Shown here: positions 52,874 through 62,055 of the stretch, in pieces | Numbering within the stretch: the stretch's first letter is position 1 | Layout of the letters: every line of letters begins with the position of its first letter | DNA from: an uncultured Sulfitobacter sp. | GTDB taxonomy: Bacteria > Pseudomonadota > Alphaproteobacteria > Rhodobacterales > Rhodobacteraceae | Direction of reading: 5' to 3' | Assembly: GCF_947502895.1 (NCBI RefSeq) | Contig: NZ_CANNBM010000004.1 | Span: 1 to 64,000 of the forward strand | Length of the DNA stretch: 64,000 nucleotides | Program-made: the position numbers and the translations under genes | Notes under the pieces: generated by a model | Seen by the model: the letters and a program-made list of their open reading frames with translations, nothing else | Database searches by the model: none | What the model was told of the DNA's origin: nothing

Positions 52874-54205
52874 TTAAGAAGGGGGCAGCTGCGTATCCAG
52901 CGGCAGACCAGACGGCACAGAGGCAGGTATGCCAAGACCGCGCTTGCCAGCACCCTCATCGGTGAGTGCACCAAGGAATGCCATAATCTTGCCAATTTCT
53001 GCCTCATCCAAGGATACATCGCTTATCTCTATGGCTTCCGCGATGCGCATAACCTCGTCAAAGTCGTCCATTGCGGCCCAGTCATCCGCGCTCAATTCGC
53101 CTGACAGTACCGCCTTGGAGCGGTCATAGCTTGCCAGACCTTCGACCGCATTCAGGTGGTGGCGCACGATATCTTCCAGATCGGCATAGGCGCCGTTGTG
53201 TCCGTAGGGGCCTGTTTGCGTGACGTTACGCAGGCTGGGCGTGCGAAAGCGGTACATATCCGCAGGCTCGCCCGTGACCATACCAAGACCCGTATCGCCG
53301 TAGGAGACATGTGTGTTTTTGCCCGGCCCCAGTTGCGGCAGACCAATGGCGTGGAAATTGTGATCGGTCTGGAACGACCCTGAATGACAGGTTGAACAGC
53401 GCGCTTTGCCGTAAAAGAGATCCATCCCTTGCAGCTGCGCTTCGGTCATCGCGTCTTCGCCGCGCAAGTATTTGTCAAAAGGGCTGTCGACTGCGCGAAA
53501 CTCTGCGCCGATAAAGGCCGCAAGCGCGGTGCCGATATCGGTTATATGCATGTCCTCGCGGTCAAGTGCGGCAAAGCGGCGGCGGTATTCGGGGATGCTG
53601 ATAACGCGGTCTGTGAGAATCTCCCACGCGCCACCTTCACCCATGATCCGCTCGGCGGCCACAGCATCTGCCACAGGATTTTCACCCGGATGGCCCGCCA
53701 TTTCGTCGGGTGACAGAATCGGCAAGATGTTTTGTGCAGCAAGAGGGGACGGGACAGGCCGCTCAAGCGTGCGACCTTCGGGCATACGAATGCCAAACAT
53801 CGCGTGGCGGTCCCGCGCTGTGCGTCCGTCATGGAACATGACCGAAAATTCGCGTGCGCCGAGGTTGAACAGGGCAGGCGCATTGCGGGGGATGCGGGCC
53901 TTGGGGGCATTGGCCGAATCTACGCGGCGGTCTGTTCCCAGCCCGACACCCCCTTCGCCAAAGGACAGTGACATTCCGTCAGCCGAGCCGAGGCTTGGAT
54001 GGTGACAGGTCGCACAGGCAATATTCTGGTTACCCGACAGGATTGGATCGAAGAACAGATCACGGCCAAGCTCAACCATTTCAGGCGGGAACTGGTGGAA
54101 ATCTGCGTCGCTTACAGGGGCGGGCAGCGGCCCTGCAAAAGCGGCAACGCCGCATAACAAACTAGCGCCGAGCGCTCCGAGCGTCTTCGTCAACATGGCA
54201 TTCAT
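52874..54205 (-). CDS. Di-haem cytochrome c peroxidase / MauG family
   Basis: From ATG 54205 the 443-residue product has a signal peptide (cleavage near FAG, about residue 24) and two haem c motifs, CATCH (about 64-68) and CSTCH (about 270-274), the layout of the MauG/CcpA family. It would reduce peroxide or oxidise a protein partner in the periplasm. A GTG two codons upstream and an ATG at 54196 are alternatives; GAGG fits the latter as well. It does not lie beside methylamine genes. Confidence 0.85.
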   Translation of the reverse strand: MNAMLTKTLGALGASLLCGVAAFAGPLPAPVSDADFHQFPPEMVELGRDLFFDPILSGNQNIACATCHHPSLGSADGMSLSFGEGGVGLGTDRRVDSANAPKARIPRNAPALFNLGAREFSVMFHDGRTARDRHAMFGIRMPEGRTLERPVPSPLAAQNILPILSPDEMAGHPGENPVADAVAAERIMGEGGAWEILTDRVISIPEYRRRFAALDREDMHITDIGTALAAFIGAEFRAVDSPFDKYLRGEDAMTEAQLQGMDLFYGKARCSTCHSGSFQTDHNFHAIGLPQLGPGKNTHVSYGDTGLGMVTGEPADMYRFRTPSLRNVTQTGPYGHNGAYADLEDIVRHHLNAVEGLASYDRSKAVLSGELSADDWAAMDDFDEVMRIAEAIEISDVSLDEAEIGKIMAFLGALTDEGAGKRGLGIPASVPSGLPLDTQLPPS

Positions 54206-54292
54206 CCTCACGGTTTCGTGATGTACCTACCGCAATTTTGCCGCATTTACGACAAAGTCATTGGAAAAACACCGTGCCTGATTAGGAAACAG

Positions 54293-55078
54293 TCATTGTT
54301 TCCAGTCAGGTGGCCGTTTTTCGATGAATGCCTGCATGCCTTCGCGTGTGTCATCAAGCGCGAGGTTTTCAACCATCACCGCACCTGTATGGGCGTAGGC
54401 CTCGGCGGTGTCCAAGGCCAGTTGTTCATAGAAGGCACGTTTGCCGATTTTTACAGCCGCCCCCAGCTTGGACGCGATCTGGTCGGCCAGTGCGGCAGTT
54501 TCATCTGCCAGTGCTTCGGGGGCTACGACACGATTGATCAGTCCCAACGCCTCGGCGCGCTCCGCTCCGATGAAATCACCAGTGGTCAGCATCTCGAACG
54601 CTTTCTTTGGTGCGATGTTGCGGCTGAGGGCGACCATGGGGGTTGAGCAGAACAACCCGATGTTGACGCCGTTGACGCCAAACCGCGTGCCAGTGCCAGC
54701 GATGGCCATATCACACGTAGCGACCAGCTGGCAGCCTGCTGCGGTGGCTATTCCGTGCACTTGTGCAATGACAGGTTGGGGCATGTTCTGGATACGCATC
54801 ATCACATCGGTGCAGCGAGCGAACAAATCAGCAAACGCAGCGGCCCCTGCATCCGCGTTTTGGCGCATGGCTTGCATCTGGCGCAGATCGTGGCCCGCGC
54901 AAAACGCTTTGCCCGCGCCTGACAGGGTCACAACGCGGCAGTCGGGGTCGACAGCCAATTGGTCTAGCGTGTCTTGCAAGGCCGCCAGCATTTCATCACT
55001 CAGCGCATTCAGCCGTTCTGGGCTGTTCAGTGTCAGATGCGTTACCGCGTCCCGTTGCGTTACTTCCAGAATTGCCAT
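54293..55078 (-). CDS. Enoyl-CoA hydratase/isomerase family protein (ECHDC3-like)
   Basis: The 261-residue protein has the crotonase oxyanion segment FCAGHDL and the VHGIATAAGCQLVATCD stretch. The positions that carry catalytic Glu in typical hydratases read GVNIGLFCSTP, as in the ECHDC3-like subgroup, so classic hydratase activity is doubtful. It is divergent from the thioesterase gene. Both fit acyl-CoA metabolism. Confidence 0.88.
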   Translation of the reverse strand: MAILEVTQRDAVTHLTLNSPERLNALSDEMLAALQDTLDQLAVDPDCRVVTLSGAGKAFCAGHDLRQMQAMRQNADAGAAAFADLFARCTDVMMRIQNMPQPVIAQVHGIATAAGCQLVATCDMAIAGTGTRFGVNGVNIGLFCSTPMVALSRNIAPKKAFEMLTTGDFIGAERAEALGLINRVVAPEALADETAALADQIASKLGAAVKIGKRAFYEQLALDTAEAYAHTGAVMVENLALDDTREGMQAFIEKRPPDWKQ

Positions 55079-55135
55079 CTTGCGTACCCTCCATGTTGCG
55101 GCAACTCTAGGTCAAACAGTTCGGAGGACACAAGC

Positions 55136-55576
55136 ATGGCGGAACGGGGCGAAGTACAAATGGATGCGCCGCAATTGATGGCGTTTATGCGCGAGGTGTT
55201 CCAACAGGTCGCGGATGATTTCAATGTAGAAGAGGTCAAGCCGAACGAAGTGACCATGCGGCTGATCATTGCCGAAAAGCATTTGCGCCCCGGTGGGACT
55301 GTCTCTGGTCCCTCCATGTTCGCATTGGCGGATGTGGCTGCCTATATTGCGACGCTTGCCATGATCGGGCCGCAGGCTCTGGCAGTTACCACCAATTGCT
55401 CGCTTGATTTTATGCGCAAACCCAAAGCAGGTGTTGACCTTATCGCGACTGCAAAGTTGCTGAAGCTAGGGCGTCAGCTGTCGGTTAGTCATGTGCTGGT
55501 GTATTCGGAGGGGATGAGCGAGCCTGTCGCGCAGGCCACGATGACCTATGCTATTCCGCCCGCGCGGACGCCTTAG
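55136..55576 (+). CDS. PaaI-type acyl-CoA thioesterase (hotdog fold)
   Basis: From ATG 55136, preceded by GGAGG, the 146-residue product has the 4HBT core LRPGGTVSGPSMFALADVAAYIA and CSLDFMRKPKAG. It hydrolyses an acyl-CoA thioester, substrate unknown. A longer frame from 54974 lies in the promoter gap and is not used. It sits opposite the crotonase gene. Confidence 0.85.
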   Translation: MAERGEVQMDAPQLMAFMREVFQQVADDFNVEEVKPNEVTMRLIIAEKHLRPGGTVSGPSMFALADVAAYIATLAMIGPQALAVTTNCSLDFMRKPKAGVDLIATAKLLKLGRQLSVSHVLVYSEGMSEPVAQATMTYAIPPARTP

Positions 55577-55606
55577 GGTACAATCCGTAATTTCAGATGA
55601 ATTGTA

Positions 55607-55635
55607 TCAAAAAAGGGCAGGGGTGAACCCTGCCC
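55607..55635 (-). terminator. Rho-independent terminator for the DUF1127 gene
   Basis: GGGCAGGG (55615-55622) pairs with CCCTGCCC (55628-55635), with an A tract at 55609-55614 that gives T on the minus strand. Confidence 0.8.
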
Positions 55636-55668
55636 AAGTGAAGAGGTCTGGTTTGCGCCACGGGGATG

Positions 55669-55902
55669 TCACGCTTTCCAGAACACCTTTTGCGCCTCTC
55701 GGCGAGCCGCATCAGGTGTAAGTCCCACATCGCGCAACTGCCATGTTTCAAGCTGGTCGAGCGTCAGGCGCGTGCGCCGGCGGGTTACCCATTTTGTCAC
55801 GCAGGCCGCGAACTTGACGCTTACCACTGCCAGCAGCGGAAGGCTGCGTGTGGAGTTGAGAACCGCAAGGGCGTCATTCGTCAGGATCGCTGCGTGTGTC
55901 AT
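55669..55902 (-). CDS. DUF1127 (YjiS-like) small protein
   Basis: The 77-residue product has the DUF1127 C-terminal pattern (RTRLTLDQLETWQLRDVGLTPDAARREA) and a hydrophobic N-terminal half. GGAG precedes ATG 55902. A much longer frame runs to 56469 but its N-terminal part is antisense to the MocR gene. DUF1127 proteins are often stress-linked and some bind RNA. It is divergent from the MocR regulator with 99 bp between starts. Confidence 0.85.
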   Translation of the reverse strand: MTHAAILTNDALAVLNSTRSLPLLAVVSVKFAACVTKWVTRRRTRLTLDQLETWQLRDVGLTPDAARREAQKVFWKA

Positions 55903-55920
55903 GGGAAAATCTCCTATATG

Positions 55921-55976
55921 AATTGTATTGACACAATTTGGCGTTGTTGCCATACAAAAGGGGTACAATATAAATT
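55921..55976. promoter_or_regulatory. MocR/DUF1127 intergenic control region with TACAAT-like boxes
   Basis: AATTGT-N6-ACAATT (55921-55938) is a perfect inverted repeat that overlaps TTGACA (55928-55933). CATACA follows after 17 bp, giving a weak -10. GTACAAT (55963-55969) and ATACAATT within the MocR start region repeat the motif. MocR-type regulators usually bind direct repeats near their own promoter, so these are candidate sites. Confidence 0.5.
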
Positions 55977-56001
55977 CACGCTGATCTATGGAAACATTGT
56001 A

Positions 56002-57411
56002 ATGGATACAATTTGGGTGCCAGTGCTTGATCCTGCGACCAAGCCGAAATACCGCGCAGTCGTTAATGCCATCCGTGAGGCTGTGGCTGCTGGCGATTTG
56101 GAGGTCGGTGGCAAGTTGCCCCCTGTGCGTGAACTGGGCTGGAAGTTGGGCATGACGCCGGGAACTGTGGCACGTGCCTATACCGTCTTGACCGACGAGG
56201 GTGTCCTGACGGCCGAAGTGGGGCGCGGGACGTTTGTTGCCAGCCCCAAGGCCGAGCCGCCGCTGAACTTGATGGAAATGGACGTCATCGAGCATTTGAC
56301 AGGCGGCGATAACTTCGACGTCAATCTGTTCTCGCCACATCTGCCGAACAGCGGGCAATCGCGCCTGATCCGCAGTTTGTTGTCCCAGATCGCGCAGGAG
56401 CCGCCCTCGGGTGTAATGCACTATCCTTCGCGCCGTGGCGCATTGCGCGCGCGCGAGGCGATGGTTCACTGGCTGCGCGAGACACCGTTAGGCCCGTTGA
56501 GCGAGGCGGATGTAGTGCTTTCCCATGGCGGCCAGAACGCGATCATGTTGATCTTTCAGACGATCCTGCGGGGCCGTCGCCCTGTCATTTTTGTGGAAGA
56601 GCTGTGCTATCCAGGGTTTCGACGTGCTGCTGATATGTTGCGCGCCGATGTTGTACCTGTGGCAATGGACGCTGACGGGTTGTGTCCCATTGCGCTTGCT
56701 GCGGCAGCCGAACGGTATCCAGACGGCCAGATTATCTGCACCTCTCCCGAGGTTCATAGCCCCACCTGTGGTTTCAGCCCGCTAGAGCGGCGCCGCGCGG
56801 TGGTCGAGGTGGCGAAGCGGTTTGATCTGCAAATCGTAGAGGATGATTGCTATCGCATTGGCGATGCGCAAGCGCCGTCCTACCGTCAGATCGCGCCTGA
56901 CCGAAGCTGGTATATCTCGTCGCTTAGTAAATCAGTCACACCTGCCTTGCGCATTGGGTGCGCGATCGGGCCGCGCGACCAGTCTGCCGCATTGCACCGC
57001 GCAGCCGAGCACGGCTTTTTTGGTCTTGCGACACCAATAACCGATTTGGCGGCGCTGCTGATGCTCCACCCTGATCTGGATGAGGTGATGCGCAAGACCC
57101 GTGAGGGTGTCAGCGATTACGTCAAAGCAGCTGTAAACGCTTTGGGCGCATATGATCTGAAGTGGCGGGCCGATGTGCCCTTTGTCTGGCTGAACCTGCC
57201 CGAAGGCTGGCGTGCCAGTGCCTTTTGCCGCGCAGCAGAGACACGTGGCGTTCGTGTGCGCGCCGCCGAGGAGTTCGCCGCGCGCCAAGCGCAGAGCCCA
57301 CATGCCGTACGCATGGCCATCAACGCTGGCGTCAGTCTGCGCAGTTTTGAGGCAGCGATGGGCCGCTTGCGCGATCTGCTGGACAACCCCACGGACGAGA
57401 TTTCTGTCTAG
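56002..57411 (+). CDS. MocR-type GntR/aminotransferase transcriptional regulator
   Basis: From ATG 56002 the 469-residue product has an N-terminal GntR winged helix (about 10-85, KLPPVRELGWKLGMTPGTVARAY) and a class I aminotransferase-like domain with Lys310 (SSLSKSVTPALRIG) as the likely PLP site. Such proteins respond to a PLP-linked ligand. A longer frame from 55666 runs through the DUF1127 gene and is ignored. Its stop lies 2 bp from the convergent zinc-ribbon gene. Confidence 0.9.
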   Translation: MDTIWVPVLDPATKPKYRAVVNAIREAVAAGDLEVGGKLPPVRELGWKLGMTPGTVARAYTVLTDEGVLTAEVGRGTFVASPKAEPPLNLMEMDVIEHLTGGDNFDVNLFSPHLPNSGQSRLIRSLLSQIAQEPPSGVMHYPSRRGALRAREAMVHWLRETPLGPLSEADVVLSHGGQNAIMLIFQTILRGRRPVIFVEELCYPGFRRAADMLRADVVPVAMDADGLCPIALAAAAERYPDGQIICTSPEVHSPTCGFSPLERRRAVVEVAKRFDLQIVEDDCYRIGDAQAPSYRQIAPDRSWYISSLSKSVTPALRIGCAIGPRDQSAALHRAAEHGFFGLATPITDLAALLMLHPDLDEVMRKTREGVSDYVKAAVNALGAYDLKWRADVPFVWLNLPEGWRASAFCRAAETRGVRVRAAEEFAARQAQSPHAVRMAINAGVSLRSFEAAMGRLRDLLDNPTDEISV

Positions 57412-57413
57412 GC

Positions 57414-58475
57414 CTAGAGCAGGCCTGCCGCGCCCCACATCAGCCCAAATACCAGCGCGGCTGCGGTGAGGGCGGACGAATATGCCAGCATTTTCAGCGT
57501 GGAAAAGGGCCGTTCGCCAAAGGTGCGTCCGTCAATGCCCGACACGACGACTTTGTACGCCTTGCCGCTGTATTGGTAGTGCAACATCCAGACAGGCAGC
57601 AGGATGCGCCGGTAGTGAATGCCTGTGGTATCTGTATTGTAGCGGATCGCGTGAACCCCACGCTTGTTGATCTTGCGCTTGATCTTATTGCGGATCAGTA
57701 GATTTTTGTCGGGCATGTTCGCGACCAGCCCTTGCGCAACGCTCTGATGGTGTCGTTCGGCGGCAAAGCCTGACAGATATCCCGCACGGTAAGGTTTCAG
57801 GTCATATGGATCAAACTCATGCAAAATACCGTCACGGATCAGTGGCGTGACATGGGGCGAGGCAGGCATCAGCATATCGTCAAAGGTGATGTTCATGCGC
57901 CCCGTGGTGCTGTGTGTGCGTCTGTTATCGCCGCTCCCTGTTGTGTATTTTGCCCAGTATTGAACGGCCTCTTGGCTATCGAAGGTCCAGAAAGGCGCAT
58001 AAAGCCCCGCCAGATCAGCGCGCCCTACATGGGCAGACAGGTTGGTAGGGGCCGCCGTGCGCGATGCGACCCAAGCAGCAGCCTGCTTTTGCGCGTGTTT
58101 TTTGTCTATGCGAAAGGGGATCAGCGCCATGGTGGCGTATCCCGCGTCACCGCTGTGCAGGACCATAGGGCCGTTACAGTAGGGGCATGCCTCTGACAGG
58201 GCGGGGCCGGTAAAGATCACTTCGCCACCGCAATTGCGGCACTGGTGCGTGTCGCTGGTATTCAGGACCGGCGGGTCTGCTTGGGGCGCATCGGGATCGT
58301 GCGGAAACTCTTCTGCCGCGCGATTGTCGTCGGGTTGGCTGAGGTCGAATTTTTCGCCGCAACTGAGGCATTCCAGTGCATGGCGGGTCGGTGCATAGTG
58401 GCACTGCCCGCCGCAATTCGTACAATAAAGCGCAGATTGGTCGGGGTCGGGTGTGGAAGGGTTTGTGGTGCTCAA
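57414..58475 (-). CDS. Zinc-ribbon membrane-linked protein of unknown function
   Basis: The 353-residue product has three CxxC pairs in its N-terminal 110 residues (YCTNCGG, LECLSCGEKF, QCRNCGGEVIF with CPYCNG) that look like zinc ribbons, then a soluble domain and one C-terminal membrane helix. I chose TTG 58475 because it overlaps the upstream stop (TTGA) and follows GGGGGA; an ATG at 58529 would overlap more. The role is unknown. Confidence 0.75.
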   Translation of the reverse strand: MSTTNPSTPDPDQSALYCTNCGGQCHYAPTRHALECLSCGEKFDLSQPDDNRAAEEFPHDPDAPQADPPVLNTSDTHQCRNCGGEVIFTGPALSEACPYCNGPMVLHSGDAGYATMALIPFRIDKKHAQKQAAAWVASRTAAPTNLSAHVGRADLAGLYAPFWTFDSQEAVQYWAKYTTGSGDNRRTHSTTGRMNITFDDMLMPASPHVTPLIRDGILHEFDPYDLKPYRAGYLSGFAAERHHQSVAQGLVANMPDKNLLIRNKIKRKINKRGVHAIRYNTDTTGIHYRRILLPVWMLHYQYSGKAYKVVVSGIDGRTFGERPFSTLKMLAYSSALTAAALVFGLMWGAAGLL

Positions 58476-58786
58476 TCCGAATCCCCCAAAGCGGCGGCGA
58501 TTTCCAGCAAGATACGCAAACGCAGCCATGCACGATCCATCGCGCCGTCCAGATCACCTGTCGCCCCCCAATCGCCAATGATGGTTGCAAAAAACCACAC
58601 CGCCATTAGCCAGAACGCAATGATGGCCCAGCCGCCCATGCGCGATATGCGGCTGGCAGAGCCGATGCGCAATTCGTGCTGCGCTTCACGCACCTCGATC
58701 AGTTTGCGCATGGGTAAGATACCAATCACAGCCGAGACGACAAAAAGAGCCAAGGCGGCAAGGGTAGGGGCATAGGGCAATAGCAT
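58472..58786 (-). CDS. Small membrane protein of unknown function
   Basis: The 104-residue product has two membrane helices (about 5-25 and 53-72) with a charged end. It is the first gene of a pair with the zinc-ribbon gene and overlaps its start. Family not recognised. Confidence 0.65.
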   Translation of the reverse strand: MLLPYAPTLAALALFVVSAVIGILPMRKLIEVREAQHELRIGSASRISRMGGWAIIAFWLMAVWFFATIIGDWGATGDLDGAMDRAWLRLRILLEIAAALGDSD

Positions 58787-58938
58787 TTGGGGACAATATC
58801 GTTCAAACTGCTGCGGTGATCTACGGGAATTTCGCTGAGCGCGGTAAAAAGCTGTCGATATATCCGATTTTTATGGGGTAAAATAATACCGTAATTGTAA
58901 GTCCATGTTTTGTATGTTTTTATTGCGGTTGGTCGCGC

Positions 58939-58966
58939 TTGACGTGGAGGGTGGCACGGGTATAAC
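58939..58966 (+). promoter_or_regulatory. Promoter of rplM-rpsI
   Basis: TTGACG (58939-58944), 16-bp spacer and TATAAC (58961-58966), 55 bp before the rplM start. Close to the sigma-70 consensus. The start site would fall near 58973. Confidence 0.7.
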
Positions 58967-59020
58967 CCGCCCATCACAACGGGGCATCGCCCCTGTCACC
59001 TACTAGCGGGATTACCGTAT

Positions 59021-59482
59021 ATGAAAACCTTTTCTGCAACACCGGCAGACATTGACAAGAAATGGATCATCATCGACGCCGAAGGCATCGTGTTGGGCCG
59101 TCTTGCGTCGATCATCGCCATGCGTCTGCGGGGCAAGCACAAGCCCTCCTTCACACCTCACATGGATTGCGGCGACAACGTCATCGTGATCAACGCCGAG
59201 AAAATCCAGATGACCGGCAAGAAGCGTGAAGAAATGTTCTATTGGCACACCGGCCACCCCGGCGGGATCAAAGAACGCTCCAAGCAAGACATCCTTGATG
59301 GCAAGCACCCCGAGCGTATCGTGACACTGGCCGTCAAGCGTATGCTGCCCGGCAACCGTCTGAGCCGCCAGATCATGACCAACCTGCGCGTTTATGCGGG
59401 TGGTGAGCATCCTCATGAGGCCCAAGAGCCTGAAGTTCTGGATGTTGCATCCATGAACAAGAAAAACACACGGAGCGCATGA
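59021..59482 (+). CDS. rplM: 50S ribosomal protein L13
   Basis: The 153-residue protein matches L13, with WIIIDAEGIVLGRLAS, YWHTGHPGGIKERS and AVKRMLPGNRL. It is an early-assembling 50S protein. It begins the rplM-rpsI operon. Confidence 0.98.
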   Translation: MKTFSATPADIDKKWIIIDAEGIVLGRLASIIAMRLRGKHKPSFTPHMDCGDNVIVINAEKIQMTGKKREEMFYWHTGHPGGIKERSKQDILDGKHPERIVTLAVKRMLPGNRLSRQIMTNLRVYAGGEHPHEAQEPEVLDVASMNKKNTRSA

Positions 59483-59484
59483 GC

Positions 59485-59973
59485 ATGTCTGACGAAATCA
59501 ACACACTCGAAGACCTCGCATCTGTAGCCGGCATTGAAGCCACTCCAGAAGTCGAGCTGACCCCCCGTGAGCCCATCCGCGACGAGCTGGGCCGTTCCTA
59601 TGCAACTGGCAAGCGTAAAGATGCGGTCGCCCGCGTCTGGATCAAACCCGGTTCCGGCAAAGTAACCGTCAACGGCAAGCCGCAGAACGAGTATTTTGCA
59701 CGCCCCGTGCTGCAGATGATCCTTCAGCAGCCTTTTGGCATCACAGGTACAGATGGCCAGTTTGACGTCTACGCGACAGTCAAAGGCGGCGGTCTATCTG
59801 GTCAGGCGGGCGCAGTAAAGCACGGTGTTTCCAAAGCACTGCAACTTTACGATCCCTCCCTGCGCGGCGCACTCAAAGCGGCAGGCTTCCTCACACGCGA
59901 CAGCCGTGTTGTTGAGCGTAAGAAATACGGTAAGGCCAAAGCGCGTAAGAGCTTCCAGTTCTCCAAGCGTTAA
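59485..59973 (+). CDS. rpsI: 30S ribosomal protein S9
   Basis: The 162-residue protein ends in the conserved KKYGKAKARKSFQFSKR tail that contacts P-site tRNA. It carries an N-terminal acidic extension of about 30 residues, as often seen in alphaproteobacteria. I chose ATG 59485 because GGAG at 59472 is well spaced; ATG 59479 overlaps the rplM stop. A terminator follows. Confidence 0.97.
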   Translation: MSDEINTLEDLASVAGIEATPEVELTPREPIRDELGRSYATGKRKDAVARVWIKPGSGKVTVNGKPQNEYFARPVLQMILQQPFGITGTDGQFDVYATVKGGGLSGQAGAVKHGVSKALQLYDPSLRGALKAAGFLTRDSRVVERKKYGKAKARKSFQFSKR

Positions 59974-59992
59974 GTTTTACGACACTTCTGGA

Positions 59993-60022
59993 AAAGGCCG
60001 CGCCACTGGGCGCGGCCTTTTT
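59993..60022 (+). terminator. Rho-independent terminator of rplM-rpsI
   Basis: AAAGGCCGCGCC (59993-60004) pairs with GGCGCGGCCTTT (60009-60020) across an ACTG loop and runs into TTTTT. Confidence 0.92.
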
Positions 60023-60093
60023 CGTTTGATCGATAGGGGCTTTTGCGCGTCTGTGATCGTACCTATGTTGGTGTTAACCAATGAGGGAAGCCC

Positions 60094-61113
60094 ATGAAAT
60101 ACTCTGTTCTTGATTTATGTCCGGTGCCAGAGGGCAGCAGCACATCAGACGCCATGCGCAACAGCGTCGAACTGGCGCAGCATGTGGAGCAGTTGGGCTA
60201 TCATCGCTATTGGATGGCAGAGCATCACAACATGCCGGGCATCGCTTCGGCGGCGACATCTGTTTTGCTGGGGCATATCGCGGGCAAGACAAACACCATC
60301 CGCGTGGGCGCAGGTGGCGTCATGCTGCCAAATCACGCGCCCCTCACCATCGCAGAGCAGTTTGGCACATTGGCAAGCCTTTATGGTGCGCGCATTGATC
60401 TAGGGCTTGGCCGCGCGCCGGGCGGGGATCACGCAGTATGGCAAGCATTGCGGCGTGGCCGCACTGGCGAAGATAACTTCCCCGCGGAAGTAGCTGAATT
60501 GATGGGATATCTTGGCGACGCTGATTCGCGTGCTGCGGTACAGGCCCATCCAGGGCAAGGGACGCATGTGCCACTATGGATTTTGGGGTCATCCCTGTAC
60601 GGTGCGCAACTGGCCGCACATTTTGGTTTGCCCTATGCGTTTGCCTCGCATTTCGCGCCTGACGCGCTGGAGGACGCGGCCTATATCTACCGGCGTGATT
60701 TCAAACCGTCCGAGACATTGGACAAACCCAAATTCATGTTGGCGGTAAATGTTATCGCTGCCGAGACGGACGCCGATGCAACCTATTTGCGTACTTCTGT
60801 CCAGCAGGCTTTTGCGCGTTTGCGCAGCGGTACGCCGGGTAAATTACCGCGCCCTGTTGATGATATTGACGCCGAAATCGGATTGCCCATGCGACGTGCA
60901 GTGGATCAGGCCCTGCGGATCACTGCAGCCGGATCGCCCGAAACAGTTCGACGGCAGTTATCAGACATCTTGTCGAAGTATCAGCCTGATGAAGTTATCC
61001 TGACAGGGCAAATTCACGATCAGACAGCGCGCAAACGATCTTTCACGATAGCAGCGGAGGTAATGCGTGATCTGGCTCAGGAGCGGCAATTGGAAGGTGC
61101 GGCCAGCCTGTAG
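60094..61113 (+). CDS. LLM-class flavin-dependent oxidoreductase
   Basis: The 339-residue protein has the luciferase-like barrel with the N-terminal LGYHRYWMAEHHNMPG motif, VGAGGVMLPNHAPL and GLGRAPGG. Members use reduced FMN to oxidise small organic molecules; the substrate is unknown. Its end overlaps the convergent membrane-protein gene by 37 bp. Confidence 0.88.
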   Translation: MKYSVLDLCPVPEGSSTSDAMRNSVELAQHVEQLGYHRYWMAEHHNMPGIASAATSVLLGHIAGKTNTIRVGAGGVMLPNHAPLTIAEQFGTLASLYGARIDLGLGRAPGGDHAVWQALRRGRTGEDNFPAEVAELMGYLGDADSRAAVQAHPGQGTHVPLWILGSSLYGAQLAAHFGLPYAFASHFAPDALEDAAYIYRRDFKPSETLDKPKFMLAVNVIAAETDADATYLRTSVQQAFARLRSGTPGKLPRPVDDIDAEIGLPMRRAVDQALRITAAGSPETVRRQLSDILSKYQPDEVILTGQIHDQTARKRSFTIAAEVMRDLAQERQLEGAASL

Positions 61114-61445
61114 AAAGTGCGCCCATTTTCACGTTGGCGCTGCTCGACACATGTATCGGAGACAAACCATTGCGCAGCGGCAAGGCTGTTCGTGCTTACC
61201 GTAGTTGTGGTGCCATCTGGAAGGCGGACAACTGCGCGAAAGCTTAATTGGGTATCCGATGAGCTATCGAATGTGGAGATGACTTCAACAGCGAAGTAAC
61301 CCACATGGCTGTGTCTGTCTGGCGTGGCAAGGATGAAGTAGGTGACTGCAGCAGCAATAAACACGCCGCCCGACAGGATCAGCGCGCCATATTCATGCGC
61401 TAAAAGCCGCCATTCCAATGGCAAAAGCTGCCAAAATCTATTCAT
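61077..61445 (-). CDS. Membrane-anchored protein of unknown function
   Basis: The 122-residue product has one membrane helix (about 21-40) followed by a periplasmic beta-rich part with two Cys (about 98 and 120) that could form a disulphide. It overlaps the TetR stop by 8 bp and is the last gene of the TetR-ppk2 cluster. Family not recognised. Confidence 0.65.
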   Translation of the reverse strand: MNRFWQLLPLEWRLLAHEYGALILSGGVFIAAAVTYFILATPDRHSHVGYFAVEVISTFDSSSDTQLSFRAVVRLPDGTTTTVSTNSLAAAQWFVSDTCVEQRQRENGRTFYRLAAPSNCRS

Positions 61446-62055
61446 CAGGTGCGATTAACCCCAATCCACGCAGGTAAATGCCTATTCCCGTCTCTAGCAA
61501 ATCTTCTGGCGGGAAAGGGGATGCACGACCGGGTGAATTGCGGGCAAATAGTTCAACCACGCCGTGGCTCATCGCCCAGATATGGGCCGAGAACATGGAG
61601 GGGGGCGGGCGCTTGTCTGCGGGAATGTGCTGGCTGAGATCGGTCGCTGCCTGCTCCAGGACCATATTGGCGCGGTTGGCCACCGATGCCAACGCAGCGG
61701 AGCGGTTGATCTGGACGCCGCTTTCGAACATCGCAATATAGTGACCGGGATATTTACGCGCAAAGGCCAGATAGGCGCGGCCTGTCGCCTCGAAGGCGCG
61801 CAGGGCCGAGGGTTGGCCGCTCTCATACGCAAATTGCATCAAATCGCCAAAGATTTCATAGCCCTGAAGGGCGGCTTCAGCGATCAGGTCCTCGCGGCCC
61901 TCAAAGTGGCGGTAGACGGCGGCAGGGGTGACACCTGCCTGCTTGGCAGCTTCGGACAAGGTAAAGCCTGTCGGGCCGCGCAACTCGATCAGTTGCAGGG
62001 CGGCATCAACCAATGCCTGGCGCAGATTGCCGTGATGATAACCACGTTTAGGCAT
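61438..62055 (-). CDS. TetR-family transcriptional regulator
   Basis: From ATG 62055 (MPKRGYHHGNLR) the 205-residue product has a TetR helix-turn-helix (about 8-55, FTLSEAAKQAGVTPAAVYRHFEGREDL) and a TetR_C-like ligand domain. It overlaps ppk2 by 8 bp, so it is translated together with ppk2 and may not be autoregulated by an own promoter. The frame runs on to 62157 inside ppk2. Confidence 0.88.
   Translation of the reverse strand: MPKRGYHHGNLRQALVDAALQLIELRGPTGFTLSEAAKQAGVTPAAVYRHFEGREDLIAEAALQGYEIFGDLMQFAYESGQPSALRAFEATGRAYLAFARKYPGHYIAMFESGVQINRSAALASVANRANMVLEQAATDLSQHIPADKRPPPSMFSAHIWAMSHGVVELFARNSPGRASPFPPEDLLETGIGIYLRGLGLIAPDE

Noticed and set aside
57407..57418. TCTAGGCCTAGA palindrome
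   Set aside because: It results from two facing TAG stop codons 2 bp apart.
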